Of a DNA stretch of 64,000 nt, positions 47,501-61,800 are shown piece by piece. Positions within the stretch are counted from its first letter, which is position 1. Every line of letters begins with the position of its first letter. The stretch comes from Tetrahymena elliotti 4EA (lineage: Eukaryota; Ciliophora; Oligohymenophorea; Hymenostomatida; Tetrahymenidae): NCBI GenBank assembly GCA_000231825.2, contig JH720325.1:534716-598715 (forward strand). The letters run 5' to 3'. The translations under genes were made by a program, and so were the position numbers. Under the pieces are notes generated by a model that saw nothing but the letters and a program-made list of their open reading frames with translations, was not told the origin of the DNA and did no database searches.

Positions 47501-50500
47501 CTTGTAAATATACTACAGGCTAAATGAATATTTTCAGTAAGTCTAATTATAATTAAGTTAATTCAATCCAGCAACATTTTATTGATAGCAATTATAAATT
47601 CTAAATTGATGAAGATTTTAAGAGAATAATAATTTATTCTTAAAATATTGAAGTATATAGCTTTGTCGGATTTTTATAGCTTTACATAAATACAATTAAC
47701 CAGCCTATAAGAGAACTAGATATCCTAACATATGATATAGCTGTCTTGTTGAATATATGTAAAATTTTCATTTTCCAAACTAATTTTACAAGTTTTTTTT
47801 TATTAAAAAAGACATTAATGTTTATGATAGAAATTATTTAAGTTATAGAGGATAGATTGTAGGCCCAGGAGGAGCAGGAATAGTTTTTCAAAAGTATATA
47901 CCATCCATTAATCAGATTTTAATTTCTTTATCAACTCTAAGATATGCATAATTTTACTCCTTTAGCTTGGAAACTCTTGAGATGGCTATGTAATTTAAGA
48001 GTACATGGAACACACCTTCGAGTTCAGTTTAATTTGAATATGATAAAGATTAAGGTATCTATATACTTCTTGATTTAGGAGCTAATTTCTATTTTCTTAA
48101 TTACTAACTTTAATAAGTATAGCTGATGAGACTAATTGAATTTGATTCAAGTTCTAATGAACAAATTCTTGGATTTTCTTTTAATTTTTAAAATAATAAT
48201 GTTTTTATTTATTCTTAATCATAGGTCTTTAATCTTTTGCTAACTGAACTTAACAATTAAACTAGAAAATTTTTTGTTAACAAAAAGAATTTGTTTGCTG
48301 AAATAGCAGACTCAGTATTCGTAATAATAGGAGATAAAGGAATTCTTTATAAATATCAAAATTCCGCATTTGAATATTTTTATTCATTTGATGAAGAAAT
48401 TTAAGAAATGAGCTACAATCCAATCTTGAAGTTACTTATAATAGCTCTTCCTAATCAATTTGCAACATTTAAAGACTTTGATTCAAATTCTTTGGCAATA
48501 TTAAATCCATCAGGATCAAATTCCTTAGAAATTTTTGATTTTGATGGAGAGTTTAAAGAATTTATTTGTTATGGTATTTTTTCAACAAAAAATAGAAAAA
48601 TTTATCATTATGACTTTGTTAACAAGGTGATTTTAAGTCAATTATCTTTTGAAGATTCTTCTACATTTATCAAGCAAAAAATATGCTCAATTAATACTTC
48701 ATATGTCTTTTTAGGATCTAATAAGGGAGAAGTTTTAATTTATGATAAGAACTCAAAAAAATAATAAATTATTAATCTTTTGTAAAGTTTGTAAGATACT
48801 AATTTGAATGGAATAGAAATTGGAAAGCTTATTGAGACCTCAACTGACTTATGGGCTAGCTTTGCTAGCTAAGTTGGTATTTTTAAAATTAGTCTAAAAG
48901 ATTTTAGTTTCCAATAAATAATATAATTTAATAGCTTAAAATACTATAAATACTATTAATATTTAAACTTGCTGATTTTTGATGTAGATCAAACCAATAA
49001 TAGACTTTTTTTAAGTTTTCTTGGAGAAAAGGTTTTGAGGGTATTTAATTTTTCTGGAGAATTTAGCTAATTAATATCTTTACCTGGAAGAACATATAAT
49101 AACTTGATTATAAATACATCTCATTTACTAGCTTATACATGCTATTAAATAATGATATATGATAGGAAAACTCTCAAGTATATATCAAGGATAAGAAGAG
49201 ACAATTTTTTTGATTTTATTACTGAAATTTTAGAAATAGAAGATTAATATATTATGATTGTAACCTACACTAAATACGAATTATTTTAAATATAAGCTAA
49301 TTAAACTGAAGGCCTATTAATGGATTAGGTATAGTTAGAATATCCTACAATAATGCAGTATACTTTAAATAAAGGAAATTAATAAAATAATATTTCATCT
49401 TTGTAGGTCGTGTTACTATCATCTGATTCAGTTTAAGAATAAAGATATAATCTAGTGTATGAAAATATAAAAGAAAAAAATAAAACTTGCAGTTTTAATA
49501 TTTAAGTAAACTCATTTTAGGATATCTGTTATTCAATAAATAATATTAAGACAGTTTCATTCCCTGACTCCGGTTAAAGATCTATGATAGCTGTCACTGA
49601 TTCTAGCAAAAATAATTATTTGAATATTTAAATAAACGAAGGAGACTTGAAATAAATAGATTTTAAATGCACTGCCAATAGTCTAATTCAAGTCTATTCA
49701 GAAGACTAATAAAATCTTAAATCAATAGAAATTTTTAATGATTCTTTTTTATGGTATACAAAAGAAGAAATATAAATAAGAGATTTTAACTTTATTTTTT
49801 AAGAAGGGTCAAATAAAATTTAATTTAGTAGTTTGACAAGCAGTGTGATTTTCAATAAGATATAAATTCAATCTTAAAATATTAGTAACATATCTATTTT
49901 ATTTACAAATATGACTAAGGTAGTGATAAATTAGCTTGTTCTAACAAATTTAATAAGAAGTAATTCTACTTAAAGAGATACTGATGATGATGCATTTATT
50001 TAATTCGAGAATGTAGATGATATTTATATTTATGATTTAATATTATAAAATAGTAATATTATTGATGATATCTTTGTTGGTTTAGTGAAAGCAATAAATG
50101 TCCAAAATTTAATCATATCTAATGTCTTAATATAAAATGCTGAGGTTTCTTAATTGTTTAAATTTACTGAAGTCAAAAACCTTATTATTAGTAATTTAAA
50201 AATTTTAAATTGCTTTTCAACTTAATTAGACTAAGATGTTTATGTATTGAATATTATTGGAGTTACAGACTCAAAATTACATGATATCATATTTTCACAT
50301 AATAAAAATCTGCTTTTTATGAAAACACTAAATAATTATATTGACCAAGATGTTTAGTATATACTCTTTTCTGATACCCTGACTATTTAAAATGCTAATT
50401 TACAACAAAACTAAATAGTTGATTCTAAATCATAATCTATAGTACATTTAGAAAGTTCATTTTGCAATTTGGATAATATTACTTTTACTTCTAATGAAGG

Positions 50501-53500
50501 AAACTTAAAAATAGTGTCATCAAAAAATTTGAATATTTCTAATAGCGTATTTAATAGCAACCAGTGTTTGAATGGAGGAGCCATTGCAATTATTTAAAGT
50601 AAAAGCTTAACTAAAATAAAAAATTCTGAGTTTAAATACAATTAAGCCTTTGCCAGTGGTGGAGCTATATATTTAGAAAATACAGATACCGAAATAATCC
50701 TTGATCCCTCTGTAGTAATTACTTAAAATAAAGCTCTTATTGGTGGAGGTATAAGACTTTATAATAGTCTGATAAATTATCCTCAAACAATTCAAAAAAA
50801 TTATAAAAGCATCATTTATGAAAATGATGCTGATTTATATGGAAAAGATTTTACAACATTTCTTGAGAAAGCTGAAATTGGAGTTGCTTAAGAAAATAAA
50901 TCTAATGATTAACAAAATTTAATAGAGTATAATATAATTACATCTCAAAGTATGGATACAACCCAAAAAAACCAATTTTAACAAATACTTGAAATATTCA
51001 ACTTTTAAAGTGGAGGTACAATCACCCTTCATATGAAGCTGGTTGATTCAGAAGGAACATTTTTGAAGTTTTCTTTTGAAAAGTTCGTTCAAAAAACATA
51101 TCCAGAGACAATTTTAGATGAATTATTAGGTTTTTAATTCAAGTTTCAACCCTAAACTTACAATCAAGATGTTTTTTTAGATGGTTAGAGTGTTATAAGC
51201 TCTTTCAATTTTGACGATTTGAATAAGCAATTCGTATTCTAACAAATCCAAATAACGAGCATGCCTAATAATATAACTTTTCTAATAGTTTAACCAAGCT
51301 ATACTCCATCCAATATTAAAATTCTTCCATTGTTAATAAAGATTAGTATGAGACTTTGCTAAATAGGAGAAGTGATAAAATAAATAGAAAAGAATATTTT
51401 TAGTTGTTAACCTTGTCCATTAGGATCGTTTTCTCTTCATGACTTGATAGAAGATCAATAAAAGATAAACGCTTAGATGAATTTAACACAGAACTCTACA
51501 AATGTCTAAAATAACTAGCTTGTTTTACATGAATGCTAAAAATGCCCGAATGAAGCATATGCTTGTTAAAATAATAAAATAATTTTAAACTAAGGATATT
51601 GGAGAGTATCAAATAACTCTACAGAAATAGTGGAGTGTTCTTAACTATTTAATGCATGTGATGAGCTGGATAAAACTAGTAGATATGGTTGTTTACCAGG
51701 ATACAAAGGGCCCGTCTGTAGAGTATGTGACCTAACAGGTGAAGTTTGGGATGGAGATAGATATGTAGAGTCATATTTAAGTGAGTTTAAGTGTATAATA
51801 TGTGATAATTTTGGCGTGTCAATTATTTTTCTGGTTTTGTCGTGCTTTTTTTTAATAATTTACATTCTAATCAATGTCATAGTAATATTTAATTCTTCAA
51901 TATATTTCTTGAAATGCTATTATATAAGAAAAATGGGTTTGTTGCCTATTTCAAGGAACTGCATTAGAGACCAGTCTCCGTTCTATCTAAAAATACTTGT
52001 TAATTACATTTAAATATCATCCTTTCTGATCAACTTCTCTATAAATCCTTTCCCAAGTTTTGTTCTTTTTTCTTCAGAATTTTTAGGAAATGCAAACTCA
52101 TTAGTTATTAAAAAATTTTATTGCTTACTTAGCAAAGAGAAGATAAAATAGTATGGGTTTGCTCATTTAATTTAAGTAATTTAAGCATGCTTGCCTTTAT
52201 TAATTCTTTTGGTACTCTTATTAATTTTGAATATATTTAGGAAATTTAAAATCTTTAAAGTAAAAAAATTTCATTAATATACGCTAATAAACTTTATTTT
52301 TGTGTTTTTTTAGCCGAGCTAAATAAACTTCTTCACTAAACAGCTGTCTTGTACAAAAATAGGCGAATAGTTTTATGTGAGCTCAGATCTAAGCTTAGGG
52401 TGTGGAGATCCAGATTATAATTTTTTTTCATATTTAATATCAATACCATAGCTACTCATATGGAGTATCTTCCCTTTAATAATTTTAAATCTTTTAAAAA
52501 AGAGATCTAAAAATCTTTCATCTTGCTATACACAATATTATTTTGGTTATTACTATTAAGAGTACAAAGATAAATTCTATTTTTGGGAATTTATAAGAAT
52601 ATATTTAAGAACAATAATTGCTGTAGTGATAACTTTAAGTACTTATTCTAATTTTATCAACTATTAAATAGTTATTATGCTGATAATAATATACCTTAAG
52701 CTTATGATTAAATTTAATCCTCTTAAAAATAACAAACTTTAATTAATCGAACAGTAAGCAAACATAACTCTTGTATTAATTTCTTTCTTATCTTCAATAA
52801 ATACCTACTTATATTCAGATATTGTTTAACATATACAATATTTTTTACATTATTTATTGATCTTATAAATGGTAATATTGATAATTACACACAAAATAAG
52901 TAAATCTAATAATTTTCTAGGAAGGTGCTTTACAAAGTTTCTGAGTTTAATTTTGCCTAAACATTTATTTAGCTAGTATAAAAAATATTTTAAAAACACT
53001 GATTGGAAAGTTTTTCAACTTTGGATTTTTTTAAAGTTAAATTTAAATATAATGGTAAAATTTTAAGCATTATAAAAGATAGCTGATGAAATTAAACTTG
53101 AGTAGCTTAATGAATAAAGCCTAGGTAAATAATTTTTATACATTAATCTAATAATTATATTTTTAACATATTAGATACAAAAAGTTTTGTTTTGAAAAGT
53201 TCATTAATTTAGAAAAAGTAATTAATAAATTAAGCTAAACATTCACTATAAATGGAGTTATTTAGATTTCAAAGATCTCAAAACAATAATTAATGTAAAC
53301 ATTTCCACTTTAGTACTAATTTAAAATAAATAATTTTGTTATATTAATTAGAAAATAGTTAATGTTCAATTCAAAATCATACAAACGGAACTTAGAATAA
53401 GGATGAAGCATTAACCAAAACGATTGATAGACAAATATTATCAGATAACATCCTTTTTGAGGAAAGCTATTCATAATCTATAAAAATAAATGAATCCTAA

Positions 53501-53626
53501 AACTCACTTTAACTTAAAAGTAAAAAAATAAAATCTCATTTTGATAAGAGCTATGAAACAGTGTTTAAAAAGAAAAAAGCTTTAGATTAACAATAACGTA
53601 TGTTACAATTAAATGAAATAAATTGA
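44509..53626 (+). CDS. Giant surface membrane protein, tandem copy B
   Basis: Exons 44509-47758, 47812-53124, 53175-53294 and 53352-53626 join in phase 1 and give about 2985 residues. The introns (53, 50 and 57 nt) sit at the same positions and phases as in copy A. Domain order is the same: signal peptide (MKAIQYILLLIIIYFRFALS), Cys-rich segment (CLFGCISCDSNNICIKC), propeller-like ectodomain, beta-helix-like segment with ASGGAIYLENT, Cys-rich GYKGPVCRVCDLTGEVW module, about eight to nine helices and a Gln-rich tail. The N-terminal half differs from copy A at many residues, while the beta-helix to first-helix part is nearly the same. Function unknown; likely a diversified surface protein. Confidence 0.85.
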
Positions 53627-55871
53627 AAATTAATAGATTTTCTTCAAACTATTAGAGTGAAAAAAATCTTATGTATACTAATAATTAAAGAAAATTATTT
53701 AAATTCAATTTGTATGAATAAAAAATTGCTTTGAATTTTAAAATACAATTTTATCAATTAATACAAATTATTTCTAAGAGAATTTGAAATTTTTACATTT
53801 TTTTAGTAAACAGAGGTTATCATTAAATTTAAATATAAAGTTATATCTCATATTAATTTATCTTATCATTTTTATTATTATTTTAGAATCTTATTACAAA
53901 AATATACAACATAAGAAAAATTAAGTATACAGAATTTTTTCACTTATTATTTTATTTCAGCTGCTAATCAAAATCAATATAAATAAAAAGGGTGCTAATC
54001 AATAAAGATAAACATATAAAAAAATAATAATAAAAGAGAGAGTGAAAAGTCACATGAAACAAAAGTAATTAAAAATGATAAATTAAATTCATTCATGATC
54101 AAAATTTTAATACTTCATTAAAAATTAAGGAAATCGATTTTTGTTCCTAAATTTTAGATAGAAAAATACATTTTTTTCTATGAAATTCAATTAAAAATAT
54201 TTTGATGGAAATGATTCAGTTAATATTACTAGTGGAATTTAATAAATCATTAAAAACTATCAAATACATTTTTCACTATTTTTTGTTTGAATTTTGAATG
54301 AGTGTTTTACTTTTTTTTCACCTGGTTTTTTGGTGTTTATTTATTTTTTTATTTAATTAGTGTATATTTTAATAAAAAATATAATTAATTTCTTTTTGTA
54401 AAATTTGATGTCTATTATTTATGTTATGCTTCCTTTATCAGGATGTAATAACCATTTTGCACTTTCTCTCATTTATATTGTTGAATATAAACAAAAAAAT
54501 ATATTTATTTTATTTTTTTTATTGTGTATTATTTTTATAGAAATTATAATCTTACTAATTATGTTGGAAGATGAGATAAAAAATGGAATTATTCAAAATT
54601 AAAAGAATTTTCAATTAATCAAAAAATTTGTTTGAAAATGTTGAATCATCTTCATAATATTTATTACTATAACTCTTTAAATCTGGTTGTTTTAGAGTTT
54701 ATTATTTTTAATTTTAAAATTAAGATGCGAAATATTTAAGTGTCAAACGAATTTTCAGAAAAATTATTTTTGTAAATTTTTTGAAAATGAAAATATTTTA
54801 AGTCGTAACAAAAATAAGTAGTCAGCATAATAACAATATTTTTTTCAGTAATTTATACTATTTCCTTATTATTTAATATTCTTTTTACACTGTTTTGTTT
54901 ATTTTTAGTAATCTTTTTTTATTCTTTGTGGATAATGGTTGAATAATTAAAATTTTATCTCATCATTTTTTCTGTCTAACATAAATTTTAAATTTATTTT
55001 TATTTTATATTATCCATTTTTAATTGAGTTCAAAAAGCTAGATGTTGTGTTATTTGAGATTAAAATGCAATAAATATTTATTTAATTTTTAATCAAAATA
55101 ACAAATTTCATTAAGAATGAATAAATTAAAATACAAATTATTAAGTTAAATGTTAAGTTGGGTAAAATATTTCTTGAAAAAAAAAATTAAAATGATTTCA
55201 GAATACAAAATTTTTGAATTTAATAAATCATTTCCGAAATTATCCAAATAAAAATTAAATTTGCATAAATACTTTTTAAAATAAGTTAAAAATTGATTTT
55301 AAATATGATTGAAAGCTATTAAATATGATAAATTATTAAATTTACTACTTAAAAGCCCAGCAAACAAATTTATAGCCATATTTTTATGGACATGGACATA
55401 AATATTAAGTTACTTAAACCATCAAATAAGACAAATGTTTAATTAAAAGTGCTTTTCCTACTTTTATTAAGCAATAAAATTTTCATATCACATAATATTT
55501 TTGTAAAAATTAACTAATACTATTAATATCGCCTTTCCAATTTAAGCATTTTTTTTAAGTAAAATTTAATATTTGACAAGCTTTTCTGTGGTATTTAGAA
55601 AATTAAAAAAATAAAGTTAATACTAGCTTTTCAATTTATTTAATTTATTTGAAAAACTAACAAAATAATTTACAAATAAATATAAATGGGTTTTCTTTTA
55701 TATTTTGATAAGTAAGAATATGGTTTATTTAATTTGATTTTTTAATAACGCTAGATGCTTTTTAAATCTAGGAAACAGAGCTGAATTTTAATTAAAAATA
55801 GTCTGAAAAAAAAACAGTGCTTACTAATATAATTAATTAAAATCAATAATTCTACTAGACTATCAAAAAAA
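53627..55871. other. Spacer between giant copies B and C
   Basis: About 2.2 kb of very AT-rich DNA. A short open stretch at 54405-54636 encodes a hydrophobic peptide with no likeness to the giant proteins. I saw no remnant of a fourth copy. Confidence 0.45.
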
Positions 55872-58800
55872 ATGAAAGTTCCTTAATTTGTTATATTGGT
55901 CATAGCATTTCAAATTAAATTAAATCTCTCTTGTCCTTTAGGGTGCGCTTAATGTGATAATTAAACTATTTGCAACAGTTGTGAATTAAATTTTACCTTA
56001 GATACAAATGGTGGTTCTTGCATTTATAATGGATGTAAATAATAGCTTTATTTTTAGAGTAATAATTCAAAAGAAGGAGGAACCTGTTAAGCTATCTGCA
56101 ATGAAAATTACAAGATTGACAGCAAGGCTAATATATGTGTTAGCGTTGAGTAGTGCTCTCTTTCCCTTAACCAGTAGACTGGAATAAACTAAAATGATGA
56201 GTTTATTATTGAAATTATTCCTTATGATGACTAATATTTTTCAATAGTTTATTCTTCATACATAACAAAGTAGCTCTAATCTTCAGGAAGATTCATGCAA
56301 ATGCTTTTCTTTGATTCAAATAAATAGTATGTAAAGTATTTTCATAATTTTTTCTTTATTTTTCAAAACGGAAATCATATCTCTAGATGGGACTTCAAAA
56401 AAAATATTACTGATAATTTTTCATTCATTTTGAAAGGTGATATAAATTAAAATACTCAAATAAATTCACTTAATAACTAATTCTCATATGTTATCACATA
56501 AGACAAAAAATCTTCTTAATTTTTGTTAACCTTATTATTTGATTAAATTTAAATGCAATTTGTTACCTTCAATTCAGTTATCACTTTAGACTACTAAATA
56601 AATTAAAAGTATTACTTTCTACAAAACTTTGTATTCATTTTTAATTAAAGTGGAATTCAAGTTTCCAAAATAATTTTAAATGAGAATGTCAAATAATTAA
56701 GTTAAATTCTTTTATTTAACCAAAATTAATGTTAAAACCTCAATTAACTTCCTATCAAACAAATAATTGAATTGAGAGACAATAGATTCTTGTTATCATT
56801 TAACGATTAAGCTTTTTACATCATTTTAGGGTAATCTTCGTGCTAAAAATTTTAAACTTAAGAGTTTATCGAAAAGATTTTTAATTTTGTTGAAGATAAG
56901 TAAATTATATTTATTTTACAATTTCAAAGTATTTTGAAAATTTTGGACAATGATGGTGAATAAATTGCATTTGTTTAAAGCAAAAATAAAATAATTGACT
57001 CTCTTATGTTTTTTTCTTTGAATGAAAATATTATACTAATAATACTCGATGACTCATAAAATCTCAATTTTATTGAAATGAAACTAAAAAATATGGAGTA
57101 ATAACAAATTTACTAGTTTAAATTGAATAGTTTTAATCCAATTAAAATTAAACTCATTTAAAATCTTATGAATATTGATAATAACAATAATAAAACCATT
57201 AGATTCCAAATTATGGCATATTCTAATAAAATTTAATCTCTATCTTTTGAAGTTAATGAACTTAATTAATTTACCTTACAAAACCAGTATTTTCTCAAAA
57301 ATTTTAATAGAAAAGTCGTTGATATGCAGTCAAGCATAGCTTCTATGGATGCTAATGATAATACTAATTTAGCTACCTTTTGTTCAGCCAAAGGATAAAT
57401 TATGACCATCAATTATTCTACTTTTATGGAACCTAACTTAGTTGATTCTACAAACATTTCTAACTTTGGTTCTTGCTAAAACTTAAAATTATTATCAAAT
57501 AATATTGTTCTTCTATAATTTGAAACTTCTATTTTAGCTTTTGATGTTGTTTATTCTTCAATCATAAAGACTTGGTTATTTATCAATCAGAATTCAAAAA
57601 TGAAAAAGAAGCATATCCTAGCTTTAAATGGTGATTTATATCTACTATTTGACTCATGCTTTTGGGCTTTTGATGAAAATTTAAATGAAATATTCAAAGA
57701 TTGCTCACAATTTTTTGATGATGAGATAGTTTATGCTTATTTAGATCTGTCTCTATATCTCTTCATATAGAAAAATTTTTCTGTCTCAGTTTTTTCAGTT
57801 AATAAAGAATAAAAATAACTTGAACTTAAAGGATTCCAATAAAGCTTAAACTCTATTTAACTGGCAAAAATAAGGAGTTTTCCTGAAATTTTTTCTTAAT
57901 AAACCAAAATCTTCTTTGAAATACTAGTCTACTATTCTAATCTTTCTTTTATCATTTACAGCTAAGAACTAAATGTTATAGCTTCATACTCAAGCATAAA
58001 ACTTTCAAAGGCAATAGATATAAGTTTTGTTTAAGATGACCCATATGATAACATCTATGTAATAGGAGGTATTACTACTTAACAATCAGCAACCTTCTAA
58101 TATTAAGCTTTTGCTATGCTTAAAACTTAAACTGAAGTTTTTTAAGTTGCTGCAGTAAGTAAAATTACAAAATTATTTCCAGTTTATAAATCTATAAACT
58201 CAGCAAGTTAGGCTATTGGTTATACATTTAAGATATATTTCCTTTCTGGCACATTTAGTGTAGTATAAGATTTTTACTTTAATATGGGTAACAAAGATAA
58301 CTTTATGTAGTAAGTAGGAAGTTATTAAAATTTTATAATTAATACTTTTTAATTAGTTAAGTAGAACTAATTACATTTCTTTGGAGACTAAAATGGGCTA
58401 ATTGCTATGGAAGTTACAAAAAGATAGTTTTATCACTCTGTTTTCAAACTAAATGAAACTTAAAAAATACAGAATGACTTGATTCAAAGTGTTCATTAAA
58501 GTCTTTTACTATCTAAATATTTCATTATCAAATCTAATGTAGTAGTTTATGATCTATTGACAGATGAATATATAGAATCAATAGATTTATAGAATGGCTA
58601 TAACATATAATCATTTTAAATAATAGAGAGTTAATATTCAATCATTTTTATTTAAGGAAATACTCTTTTTGTGAAAAATTATTTAGAGAATAAGATCTAT
58701 TAATATAAAGAATTTAATTAAATTACTAGTTATGTTATTGATGGTGATGAAATAATGCTTTATGGTGAAAAAATAGTTATTTTGAATTTTAATTTAACAA

Positions 58801-61800
58801 TTAATCTATGGGTTAGCAACACTTAAAGTTAAAATACAATAGAGCTTTGTTAATTAAAATAATAAATATTGGTTTGCAAATATTCTTCTGGCCTAATGAT
58901 TATTTATGATAAAACAAATTTTAATCAAGTTACATCTATTTAACAGCATTTTATTGATTAAAATTACTCCTTTTAAATAGATGAGGCTTATTAGAGGATA
59001 GTACTTTACTCCAAAAACATAGAAATTTACAACTTTGCAGGCTTTTTATAGCTTTACATAAGTAATATTAATTCTTAAATAAGAGACATCCAGATTCTTT
59101 AGAATGATATTTCTGTTTTGCTAACAATTTGTAATTCCTTTTTTTCAAATAAAAAATTTATATTTTAAAACAATATTAATAAAAAGACATCTATGTTTAT
59201 GATAGGCCTTCATTGAATTACAGAGGTTATATTATAGCTCCAGGAGGAGGAAATATATTATTGCAGTTATATGTTCCATATTAAAATTAGATATTATTTT
59301 ATACATCAGCATTAAGATTTGCATAGTTTTTTGCCTTTAGCTTAGATACTCTTTAAATGGTGGTATAATATAAAAGCACATTAAATACACCTTCAAGCAC
59401 TGTTTCTTTTTAATATGATAAAGACTAAGGTTTATATCTTTTGCTTGATTAAGGAGCAAATTTTTAATTGATCAATTATTAAATTTAGCAACTTCAGATG
59501 ACAAGATTTATTGAATTTGATATTAGTACAAATGAAAAGATACTTGGGTTTTCATTAAATTATGAAAATAGTAACATTTATATTTACTCATAGACTTAAG
59601 TATTTAATCTCTAATTAACAGAAATTAATGATCAAGTCAAAAAATTTTTTGTATAAAAGCGATAATTATTTGCTAAAATATATGATTCTTAATTAAGTTT
59701 GGATTAAGCAGGATTTATTATAGCAGGAGATTAAGGACTTCTCTATAAATATTAAAATTCTGCATTTGAGTATTTTTACTAGTTAGATGAAGAAATTCAA
59801 GAAGTTTTTTACAGTCAAAACTATAAGTTACTAGTAATAGCTCTTTCTTTTAAGTTTGTTATTTTCAAAAACTTTGATTAAAGTTTTTTGAGTAATTTCA
59901 ATCCATGGTAATAATCAGATACCTAAGAAACTATTCTTTTGAATGAGCAGTTTAAACAGTTTATTTGCTAAGATATTTATATGACAAAAAATAGGTAAAT
60001 CTATCACTATGATTTTATTAACAAGATGGTTTTAAGTAAAATATCCTTCCAAGATTCTTCTACATTGATTAACCAAAAAATATGCTCAAATAGCAAACCT
60101 TATCTTTTTTTGGCATCAAATAGAGGTGATGTTTTAATTTATGATAAAAGCTAAAAGACTTAATAAATAATTAACTTGCTACCAAATCAGATTGAACCTA
60201 AATAGAATGGTATTGAGATTGGTAAATTAATAGAGACTTCTACTGATTTATGGGTTAGCTTTTCTAGCTCAATAGGTATTTTTAGGATCAGTCTTCAAGA
60301 TTTTAATTTCAAGTAAATAATATAATTTAATAATTTACAAACATTTAAATATTATGAGTATTTAAATGTGTTGATTTTTGATGTGGATGAATAAAATAGC
60401 AGGCTCTTTTTAAGTTTTCTTGGAGAAAAAGTCTTAAGGGTAATTGATTTTTCAGGGTAAATTAATAAACTTATATCTTTACCTGCAAGAACATACAATA
60501 AATTGTAAATAAATAGTTCTCATTTACTTGCTTTAACTTTTCATCATATCATGATATTTGATAGATAAAGCCTAATATATAAGTGTAGAGTTAGAAGAGA
60601 CAATTATTTTGATTTTATTACAGAAATTGTAGAAATAGGAAGTTAATATATTTTACTTGTAACTTATACTAAATATGAGCTATTTTAAATCTTAGTAAAT
60701 TAAAAGGAAGCCCTGCTAATGGATTAACTTTATTTATAATATCCTATATTTATGGGATACACAGTAAAGTAAGGATCATAGGAAAATGGGTTTTCCTATT
60801 TACAAGTGTTTTTGCTATCATCTAATTCAGTATAAGAATAAAAATATAATCTAAACTATGAAAATATTAAAGAAAAGAGTAAAATTTGTAGTACTAAAAT
60901 TGCAGTTAGCTCATTCCAAGATATTTCATTTTCAATAAATTAAATAAAACCAGTGTTATATTCAGATTCTTCATAGAGAAATATGCTGGCTGCTTCAGAT
61001 TCTAGTTTGAATAATTACTGGAATATTTAATTATAGAATGGAGATTTGAGGAATATTGATTTTAAATCAACTACCAATAGTATGGTTTAAGTTTATTCTT
61101 CAGACAGTATTATAAACTAACATGATCTTAAATCAATACAAATTTACAATGATTCTTTTTTGTGGTATAAAAAAGAAGAAATTCTAATAAGAGATTTTGC
61201 GTTTAATTTTTAAGAAGCATAAGGCTCAATAAAATTTAGCGATTTATCAAAAATTGTCATATTCAATAACATTAAGATCGATTCTTAAAATATTAGTGAA
61301 AAATCTATTTTATTTACCAACATGACTAAAATTATTATAAATGGGTTTCATCTGACAAAATTGTAAAGATATTAGTCAGTTTAAAATAACTTAAACACAG
61401 ATTCATTTATGCAATTCTAGAATGTAAATGATATTTACATTTATGATTTAATACTAGAAAGTAATAATACAGTTGATTCTAAATTTTTTGGTTTAGTATT
61501 TGCTAAAAACATTCAAAATTTGATCATATCAAATGTCTCAATTCAAAATGCTGAAATTTCTCAATTATTTAAATTCATTGAAGTTCAAAACCTGACTTTA
61601 AGCAATTTGAAAATTTTTAATTGTTTTTCAACCCAATAAAATGGAGATAGTTATTTACTGAGTATTGTTGGAGTTATGAACTCTATCATATCAGATATTA
61701 TGTTTTAATAAAATACAGATCTGCTTTTCCTTACAATTCTAAACATATATTAAGATTAAAATAGTTAACACAGCCTTTTTTCAGATAATTTGACTATCTA

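Noticed and set aside
54405..54636. Short hydrophobic forward ORF between giant copies B and C
   Set aside because: Composition equals the AT-rich background, and it does not align with any part of the giant proteins.
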